A DNA stretch of 13,538 nucleotides, from NCBI GenBank assembly GCA_900617975.1, contig UZAE01001396.1, positions 1 to 13,538 on the forward strand. Direction: 5' to 3'. The notes under the pieces were generated by a model that was not told where the DNA came from, did not search any database, and saw nothing but the letters and a program-made list of their open reading frames with translations. Below are positions 11,301-13,538 of this stretch, piece after piece. Every line of letters begins with the position of its first letter. Positions within the stretch are counted from its first letter, which is position 1. Source of the DNA: Rodentolepis nana. Lineage: Eukaryota; Platyhelminthes; Cestoda; Cyclophyllidea; Hymenolepididae. The translations under genes were made by a program, and so were the position numbers.

Positions 11301-12525
11301 CTCTCAACGTTGTCACATTACTATATTCCACGCGACGGTAATCTGAGTTCCTACAGAGACTTCGTCTCTACACTGCCTATTATCGATCATCCTGAAGCTT
11401 TTGGGCAACACTTAAACGCAGATATTTCTTCCCAAATACAGGAGACAAAAGTTCTCTTTGATGGTTTATTGTCTTTACAACCCAAAGTGAGTGAATGCGA
11501 TAAATTCTTTGTGTTACGCTTGGAACAATCCTTAATTATTTCTTTTTACAGATTTCATCTGCCGGCGAGGAGTCAAAGGAGTCAAAAGTGTTAGGCCTTC
11601 TTCAGAATATGAAGGAGCAAGTTCCAAGTGATCTCGATTATGATGCCACTGCTAAGATTTTCAGCAATGATAATTCTCCACTGAAAGTTGTACTATTACA
11701 AGAGATACAAAGATACAATGATCTTCTTAGCCTGATTAGGACACATTTAATTGACCTTCAAAAGGCAATTCAAGGTCTAGTTGTTATGTCAGCTGAGTTG
11801 GAGGAGATCTTTGCGGCTATTTACGAGAATCGTGTTCCAATTCAGTGGCAATTCGTAAGGTTACCTTTACCGGACTTTACATTTGTTTTAAGGCTTATAA
11901 TTCCCTCCGCCCACTGAGTTCTTGGGTCCAAGATTTGGCGGAAAGAATCAAATTGTTCTTTCAGTGGTCGCAGTCTGCAAGACCGCCGAAAAGCTTCTGG
12001 ATTGGGGCGTTTACATTCCCTACTGGCTTTCTGACTGCTGTTATGCAGATATCAGCTCGTACTCATGGTGTAGGCATTGATACGCTAAGTTGGGATTTCA
12101 ATGTGCTCAATTACTCAGAGCATAACATTACTAATACTCCGAAAGAAGGGGTATACGTTAGCGGTCTCTACCTAGAAGGCGCTGGGTGGGATATCAGGAG
12201 TCAGTGTTTAATAGAAGCTACGCCTATGATGTTGGTCTGCGGCATGCCGGTTATTCATTTCAGACCTATTGAGAATAAGAAGAAGATTCCTAGATGTAAG
12301 TCCCATCGACGTTATTTCTACGGTAGTTCGAAAGCAGACCGCAATATAACCAACTTGATTTGTGTTTTAGCTGTCTACGTCTGCCCTTGCTATTACTACC
12401 AAAATCGAGCTGGGGCATTAGGAAAACAATCGTTTATGATCGGTGTTGAATTGAAAACTGGCGATGCACAGCCTGATCATTGGGTCAAGCGTGGCACTGC
12501 TTTACTTATGAACCTGGATAACTAA
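333..12525 (+). CDS. DNAH2: Axonemal dynein heavy chain 2-like, 3' half of gene (23 exons, 5' end outside window)
   Basis: Inner-arm axonemal dynein heavy chain, the ATP-driven minus-end motor that slides outer-doublet microtubules in cilia and flagella. Exons: 333-632, 703-947, 1015-1213, 1265-1594, 1670-2225, 2309-2476, 3285-3502, 3617-3832, 3916-3930, 4569-4714, 4789-4883, 5269-5384, 6577-6768, 6825-7223, 7271-7582, 7652-8004, 9338-9644, 9712-10437, 10476-10892, 10965-11486, 11552-11854, 11893-12295, 12371-12525. All junctions are GT-AG and phases agree throughout; the sum is 6693 nt (2230 residues plus TAA). This is about half of a roughly 4400-residue DNAH2, as expected for an entry point in AAA2. 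Seen: AAA3 P-loop GPVGTGKT, AAA4 GVGGSGRSS, stalk coiled coils, and the C-terminal CPCYYY motif. Assignment to DNAH2 rather than DNAH1/3/7/12 rests on recalled similarity to vertebrate DNAH2 across all exons (for example EFEEI after SSGEVPNL, and VLLQN in AAA5), not on a search. No inactivating lesion is seen. Confidence 0.9.
703..947 (+). CDS. DNAH2: DNAH2 exon w2: AAA2-AAA3 linking region
   Basis: Codes for residues 101-181 plus two bases of a Glu codon, entered in phase 0 after a 70-nt intron and left in phase 2 at the donor gtaagt (948). The segment FCVIWSVGCVVDEDGRKKVDS and FPNKDSVYEFF match the dynein region just before the AAA3 P-loop. Confidence 0.9.
1015..1213 (+). CDS. DNAH2: DNAH2 exon w3: AAA3 Walker A
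   Basis: Codes for residues 182-248. It opens with the G that completes the split Glu codon, then LPFYKILVPTVDTVRYNYL, a hallmark of axonemal heavy chains ahead of AAA3. The P-loop GPVGTGKT (residues 216-223, bases 1115-1138) has all canonical Walker A residues, so AAA3 can be expected to bind nucleotide. The exon ends in phase 0 at gcacag|gtatgt. Confidence 0.93.
1265..1594 (+). CDS. DNAH2: DNAH2 exon w4: AAA3 Walker B
   Basis: Codes for residues 249-358, phase 0 at both ends. It includes TTSNNVQDIIESRVEKRTKG, the Walker B strand VTFMDDLNMP (bases 1355-1384; tandem Asp at 1367-1372), the FGSQPPLELVRQ helix, and the MGPPGGGR sensor loop. All match AAA3 of axonemal dyneins with no missing catalytic residue. 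Confidence 0.93.
1670..2225 (+). CDS. DNAH2: DNAH2 exon w5: AAA3 lid and start of AAA4
   Basis: Codes for residues 359-543 plus one base. It contains the AAA3 small-domain segment LPTPDRIHYLFNLRDISKIYQG and the conserved LWVHESFRVFADRL, then the approach to AAA4 (VPMDLVLFKDAIEH). The donor is the non-consensus gtaggc at 2226, in phase 1. Splicing to 2309 gives EHTCRILRVV, which aligns with the EHITRIVRV of vertebrate DNAH2 and fixes both splice sites. Confidence 0.92.
2309..2476 (+). CDS. DNAH2: DNAH2 exon w6: AAA4 P-loop
   Basis: Codes for RILRVVSQPRGNMLLIG and the AAA4 P-loop GVGGSGRSS (bases 2362-2388). The Walker Lys is Arg, as is usual in axonemal dynein AAA4; the following residue is Ser where Gln is typical (GRQS). 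The exon enters with acceptor ttttcag at 2308 and leaves in phase 1 at gaag|gtaagt. A nearer-looking AG at 2313-2314 (tgtag) would break the frame. Confidence 0.92.
2477..3284 (+). other. Long DNAH2 intron (808 nt)
   Basis: Lies between consensus donor gtaagt and acceptor ttcttcatag and separates the AAA4 P-loop from the rest of AAA4. A less AT-rich island at about 2560-2900 stands out from the A/T-rich remainder and may be an old insertion. I recognise no coding sequence or RNA gene in it. Confidence 0.85.
3285..3502 (+). CDS. DNAH2: DNAH2 exon w7: AAA4 core
   Basis: Starts with the last two bases of an Asp codon (D-LKRLYRQTG) and codes for the AAA4 Walker B region FLFSDTQVAEESFMEDINN, then LLSSGEVPNLFKADEFEEI, which is near-identical in kind to vertebrate DNAH2. 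It ends in phase 0 at ccccaa|gtaagt. An upstream in-frame extension to 3194 is only intron read-through. Confidence 0.93.
3617..3832 (+). CDS. DNAH2: DNAH2 exon w8: AAA4 C-terminal part
   Basis: Codes for 72 residues, phase 0 at both ends. It contains RANLHIVLCMSPIGEPFRDR and the signature CTTIDWFSEWPNDALLEVA of dynein AAA4. Acceptor cccttttag, donor gac|gtaagt. Confidence 0.93.
3916..3930 (+). CDS. DNAH2: DNAH2 exon w9: 15-nt microexon (EQRIN)
   Basis: Fifteen bases flanked by a good acceptor (acatttag) and a perfect donor (gtaagt), phase 0 at both ends, encoding EQRIN. Skipping it keeps the frame. It falls where vertebrate DNAH2 has a short variable linker between the AAA4 LLEVA helix and the VAxxFVTMH helix. 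Coding status rests on the two splice signals and the frame; five residues are too few to test by homology. Confidence 0.65.
3931..4568 (+). other. Long DNAH2 intron (638 nt)
   Basis: Lies between gtaagt and ttttgcag. The stretch about 4060-4330 is G-rich and lacks the poly-T character of its flanks, so it may be an inserted element, but no terminal repeats or protein homology are visible. Nothing else is recognised. Confidence 0.8.
4569..4714 (+). CDS. DNAH2: DNAH2 exon w10: AAA4 end, entry to stalk
   Basis: Codes for NKLKTGVARVFATMHGSV and the motif ELRRRNYVTPTNFLELVSGYK, the standard dynein junction from AAA4 into the first stalk helix. Phase 0 at the start, phase 2 at the end (donor gtgagt). 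Confidence 0.93.
4789..4883 (+). CDS. DNAH2: DNAH2 exon w11: stalk coiled coil CC1, first part
   Basis: Completes a split Ser codon and codes for MLESKRTELTNWANKLRSG and LGKIDDTRSKVE, the start of the outgoing stalk helix. The exon ends in phase 1 at a weak donor (gtttgt). Joining to 5269 gives KVEEMSEELEEAK, which keeps the heptad pattern and supports the junction. Confidence 0.88.
4884..5268 (+). other. DNAH2 intron (385 nt)
   Basis: A/T-rich intron from gtttgt to ttccgcag. No coding sequence, RNA gene or element is seen. Confidence 0.85.
5269..5384 (+). CDS. DNAH2: DNAH2 exon w12: stalk coiled coil CC1, middle
   Basis: Codes for an amphipathic, charged helix (EELEEAKEKVAVFQKECD, then VLVDQKREADEQTK) that matches the middle of CC1 of the dynein stalk. 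Phase 1 to phase 0; donor caag|gtatga. Confidence 0.92.
5385..6576 (+). other. Long DNAH2 intron (1192 nt)
   Basis: Interrupts CC1. The first ~670 nt are ordinary A/T-rich sequence. About 6060-6420 is distinctly more GC-rich, with short tandem motifs and two reverse-strand AATAAA hexamers, and resembles an inserted mobile-element fragment. The open stretch at 6301-6564 shows no dynein or other recognisable similarity. Confidence 0.85.
6060..6420. mobile_element. Possible mobile-element remnant in the CC1 intron
   Basis: GC-richer block inside an A/T-rich intron. It contains a duplicated acgtttatt motif (6213-6221 and 6226-6234; AATAAA twice on the minus strand), a duplicated ttgtacggtcgc (6316-6327 and 6339-6350), and a small inverted repeat gtagc/gctac (6078-6092). 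No terminal repeats, target-site duplication or transposon protein were identified, so this is a compositional inference only. Confidence 0.3.
6577..6768 (+). CDS. DNAH2: DNAH2 exon w13: end of CC1, start of microtubule-binding domain
   Basis: Codes for residues 869-932, phase 0 at both ends. The Ala/Glu-rich helix AQADLAQAMPALEAAVKALE is the distal CC1. LNKKDITEIKSYGQPP is the signature with which the stalk enters the microtubule-binding tip of axonemal dyneins. Acceptor aaaccag at 6576. Confidence 0.94.
6825..7223 (+). CDS. DNAH2: DNAH2 exon w14: microtubule-binding domain and start of CC2
   Basis: Codes for residues 933-1065. It includes VMEAVMILRQAPPTW, DFIGQLINFDKDHIS, the FTPETVGKVSFAAKSLCMWV helix and VEPKRQRL, the standard order of the dynein tip that docks on the doublet microtubule. 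An Ala/Glu/Leu-rich heptad helix (the returning stalk, CC2) follows. Phase 0 at both ends. Confidence 0.94.
7242..7257 (+). repeat. Short (TAA)n microsatellite
   Basis: About five TAA units inside a 47-nt intron (7224-7270), between donor gtataa and acceptor tttttatctag. It makes up a third of the intron. Confidence 0.8.
7271..7582 (+). CDS. DNAH2: DNAH2 exon w15: CC2 and start of AAA5
   Basis: Codes for 104 residues. It begins with the CC2 helix (EQKEELRKKAENLEKMLGRA), then RARMLVDDLADEKVRW and the AAA5 entry motif GDCLLSSGFISYMGPF. The exon ends in phase 0 at gctaaa|gtgagt. The joint DPAK-VREWNIQGLP aligns without a gap to NPTK-VRDWNIQGLP of vertebrate DNAH2. Confidence 0.92.
7652..8004 (+). 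CDS. DNAH2: DNAH2 exon w16: AAA5
   Basis: Codes for VREWNIQGLPRDSFSIDNG, MIDPQCQAMNWIKSMEG and PVLLQNILKTLDPGLDPVLN, the AAA5 core, then GDKEVEYNHDF and two bases of an Arg codon. AAA5 is a non-catalytic AAA module in dyneins; Gln in VLLQN, where other families have Glu, is also seen in vertebrate DNAH2. Donor cag|gtgagc, phase 2. Confidence 0.93.
8287..8326 (+). repeat. (TG)n microsatellite
   Basis: About fifteen uninterrupted TG units, then TA and three or four further TG units, within the long AAA5 intron. Such tracts are usually length-polymorphic. Confidence 0.95.
8355..8364 (+). repeat. Poly-G run (10 G)
   Basis: Ten consecutive G about 30 nt after the TG microsatellite, in an otherwise A/T-rich intron. 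Length could be affected by sequencing error. Confidence 0.85.
9208..9219 (+). repeat. Poly-G run (12 G)
   Basis: Twelve consecutive G near the 3' end of the same intron, about 120 nt upstream of the acceptor. The exact length is uncertain because homopolymers are error-prone. Confidence 0.85.
9338..9644 (+). CDS. DNAH2: DNAH2 exon w17: AAA5 end and buttress coiled coil
   Basis: Supplies the last base of the split Arg codon, then FYITTKLSNPCYPPE and TVVNFAVMQEGLEAQLLG. The charged helix EEQKDSLVMGIANGKKKL followed by ELEDELLLLLNETKGSLLED is the buttress (strut) that emerges from AAA5 and contacts the stalk. Ends in phase 0 at agct|gtgagt. The frame upstream of 9338 is intron read-through. 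Confidence 0.93.
9712..10437 (+). CDS. DNAH2: DNAH2 exon w18: AAA5-AAA6 region (largest exon)
   Basis: Codes for 242 residues, phase 0 at both ends. Landmarks: GYRPCARRAALLFFVLNDLG, YHTYAVYRYTCRGLFERHKL, EEYLFFLRGGIVLDR, NSFEQYPRDWHIWY and LPGEWENRA; all are conserved in axonemal heavy chains between AAA5 and AAA6. The exon ends DMRS|gtaagt before a 38-nt intron. Confidence 0.94.
10476..10892 (+). CDS. DNAH2: DNAH2 exon w19: AAA6 core
   Basis: Codes for 139 residues: VVEDSSCRSPLIFVLSPGVD, LSLGQGQAPIATRLIEEG, GKWVFLANCHLSLSWMPELD, FRLWLSS and KMTTEPPKGIRANMKR. These are the characteristic AAA6 blocks of dynein; AAA6 has no functional P-loop in the family. Phase 0 at both ends. Confidence 0.94.
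10965..11486 (+). CDS. DNAH2: DNAH2 exon w20: AAA6 end
   Basis: Codes for 174 residues. Landmarks: KYKKLLFSLCFFHSTLLERR, GWNVIYQFNDADFEVSEN, and YLIAGINYGGHVTDDWDRR, the highly conserved block near the end of AAA6. FGQHLNADISSQ and LLSLQPK follow, leading to the C-terminal domain. Donor aaa|gtgagt, phase 0. Confidence 0.94.
11552..11854 (+). CDS. DNAH2: DNAH2 exon w21: start of C-terminal domain
   Basis: Codes for 101 residues. A poorly conserved, Ser/Glu-rich opening (ISSAGEESKESK) is followed by the conserved VVLLQEIQRYNDLLSLIR and LQKAIQGLVVMSAELEEI helices, ending VPIQWQF at gtaagg in phase 0. The next intron is only 38 nt. Confidence 0.92.
11893..12295 (+). CDS. DNAH2: DNAH2 exon w22: C-terminal domain
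   Basis: Begins AYNSLRPLSSWVQDLAERI and aligns without a gap to the AYPSQKPLAAWTRDLAMR of vertebrate DNAH2. It contains FWIGAFTFPTGFLTAVMQ, the defining block of the dynein C-terminal domain, then VSGLYLEGAGWD and VIHFRPIENKKK. Leaves in phase 1 at gat|gtaagt. Confidence 0.93.
12371..12525 (+). CDS. DNAH2: DNAH2 exon w23: C-terminal end and stop
   Basis: Completes a Ser codon and codes for VYVCPCYYYQNRAG, GVELKTGDAQPDHWVKRG and the typical terminal TALLMNLDN, followed by TAA at 12523-12525. This matches the usual end of DNAH2, so the protein is complete at its C terminus. Confidence 0.95.
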
Positions 12526-12660
12526 GTCAGCGCATGCACCTTGTTCTTTCTAACTTCACAGTTTTATCATTATAATTTATTGACCTCGTGTTTTATTAAA
12601 TATAACTTGTTTAAATGATAATTTGTGCGTTTCTTACAGAATAAATGGGGGAAAAATTAG
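12526..12660 (+). other. DNAH2: Probable 3' UTR of DNAH2
   Basis: A/T-rich sequence directly after the stop codon, containing an ATTAAA hexamer (12595-12600) and then AATAAA (12640-12645). The downstream boundary is a guess based on cleavage usually falling 10-30 nt after the signal. Confidence 0.55.
12640..12645 (+). terminator. Candidate polyadenylation signal AATAAA
   Basis: Canonical AATAAA 115 nt after the DNAH2 stop codon, followed by a T-rich stretch at about 12667-12676. The variant ATTAAA at 12595-12600 or the AATAAA at 12804-12809 could serve instead. Confidence 0.5.
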
Positions 12661-13260
12661 CAAAAATTTTGGTTTTACCTGATTAATGATGATAGAACTG
12701 ATTGATGAAGAATGAAAACAGAATTGAAAAAATGACAATTGGAGACGTGGCATCATCGAGGGTTCTCCCTTGTCAGCTGTGATGTAAATAAGCTAGAAAA
12801 GTGAATAAAAATAAGCCAGGTAAACTTCAAATACTCAAGCTATTGGTACTAGTTATAAGAGGGTTTGAAAATACTCCCAGGGTGGATGCTCTGCCTGCTC
12901 TCAACCGATCGTTGATACTCTTACATATTTTCCGAATTTCCGTTTCCGTTTTGTAATTAGTGAATAGATGGTGCAGTGGTTTTTTTTAACATTGCTGAAT
13001 ACTCGCAATTAGGAAACATGGTTGATACATAACCAATTTAGCCTCTTATAAAGATAAGGCAACAACATCCACTTTTATAAACATAAATCAAAATGAAAAT
13101 ACATGTCTTTATTCTGCATACAATATAATTAATGCTGAGAAGTAAAATCCAGTGTGATTAAAATTTATTTCAAATGGCAGGCGTTATGATAGCTATTATT
13201 AGCCATTTAGCTGACTTCGGGCTTCACAGAAGGAAGGTTCATCAAAGTAGCAGAAAGTCG
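12661..13260 (+). other. Non-coding downstream sequence
   Basis: About 600 nt of mostly A/T-rich DNA between the likely DNAH2 3' end and the right-hand repeat copy. A short GC-richer patch at about 12870-12910 is not recognised. No gene, RNA or element is supported. Confidence 0.6.
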
Positions 13261-13263
13261 AGG

Positions 13264-13490
13264 GGTGGGGATCAGAAGAGCGATTCACAGATGTAAAAGA
13301 GGCAGACAGACGCAAAGGTAGGGAATAAGGTAAGATGCGTACTGTGAAAGGGGTCGAATATGACAAGCAGTCAGGCCATGGTAGTTTGAAGTGAGAAGTC
13401 AACTGCCGATTTATAGACTTTTTTTTGCCGTATGAGTGTACGTTGCCAAGGGTGCACCACGTGGAGGTTAGTCTACCGCACACCCCATGT
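13264..13490 (+). repeat. Dispersed repeat, copy B
   Basis: Longer copy of the repeat at the left edge, same orientation, about 740 nt after the DNAH2 stop. It carries a ~52-nt segment (about 13297-13348) missing from copy A, bounded by similar short sequences (tgtaaaag and tgtgaaag). The minus-strand TATAAA is at 13410-13415. A minus-strand open stretch runs through it but has no recognisable protein similarity. Confidence 0.8.
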
Positions 13491-13538
13491 GCGATTGGCA
13501 AGGTTTGGCTGTTTGTGCCACTAAGCCAAGCCGATAAG

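Noticed and set aside
333..12525. Pseudogene interpretation because coding sequence is broken into many short frames
   Set aside because: Every break coincides with GT-AG signals in matching phase, and the spliced total is 6693 nt with no stop before the terminal TAA.
333..12525. Assignment to DNAH1, DNAH3, DNAH7 or DNAH12, or to cytoplasmic dynein
   Set aside because: The stalk tip, AAA4 (SSGEVPNL...EFEEI), AAA5 (VLLQN) and C terminus match what I know of DNAH2 more closely. A phylogeny would settle it.
13199..13501. 100-codon minus-strand open stretch as a gene
   Set aside because: It runs through repeat copy B, resembles no known protein to my eye, and the corresponding frame is not kept in copy A because of the 52-nt indel.
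1..13538. CRISPR array, tRNA, rRNA, operon or other undescribed multi-gene system
   Set aside because: No regularly spaced repeats, tRNA-like cloverleaf or additional coding genes could be seen; the window is accounted for by one animal gene, introns and repeats.

Overview
This is a eukaryotic (metazoan) genomic window dominated by one protein-coding gene on the + strand. It holds the 3' half of an axonemal dynein heavy chain, best matched to DNAH2, the beta heavy chain of the two-headed inner-arm dynein f/I1. AT-rich non-coding DNA, many very short GT-AG introns (two are only 38 nt) and the protein divergence suggest a flatworm, perhaps a tapeworm. That organism call is inference; the dynein call is firm.

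Layout. Positions 1-332 are the 3' part of an intron whose upstream exon lies outside the window; its first ~170 nt are a dispersed repeat (copy A). Twenty-three exons follow, from 333 to the TAA at 12523-12525. They are separated by 22 introns: 17 of 38-114 nt and five long ones (808, 638, 385, 1192 and 1333 nt). Every intron is GT-AG. The spliced exons total 6693 nt, an exact multiple of three, giving 2230 residues with no stop or frameshift. They encode, in order, the end of AAA2, AAA3, AAA4, the stalk with its microtubule-binding tip, AAA5 with the buttress, AAA6 and the C-terminal domain. A likely 3' UTR with AATAAA at 12640-12645 follows, then gene-poor DNA ending in a second copy (B) of the dispersed repeat at about 13264-13490.

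The encoded motor would drive ciliary or flagellar beating (in flatworms: sperm axonemes, protonephridial flame cells, ciliated larval stages). No RNA gene, CRISPR array, operon or second protein-coding gene could be supported, and I found no evidence of an undescribed multi-gene system. The unusual points concern gene structure: a 15-nt microexon, two 38-nt introns, two introns that are stop-free and a multiple of three, and a repeat pair bracketing this part of the gene. There are also intronic islands that may be old mobile-element fragments, and a Cys-to-Ala change in a highly conserved AAA2 motif.
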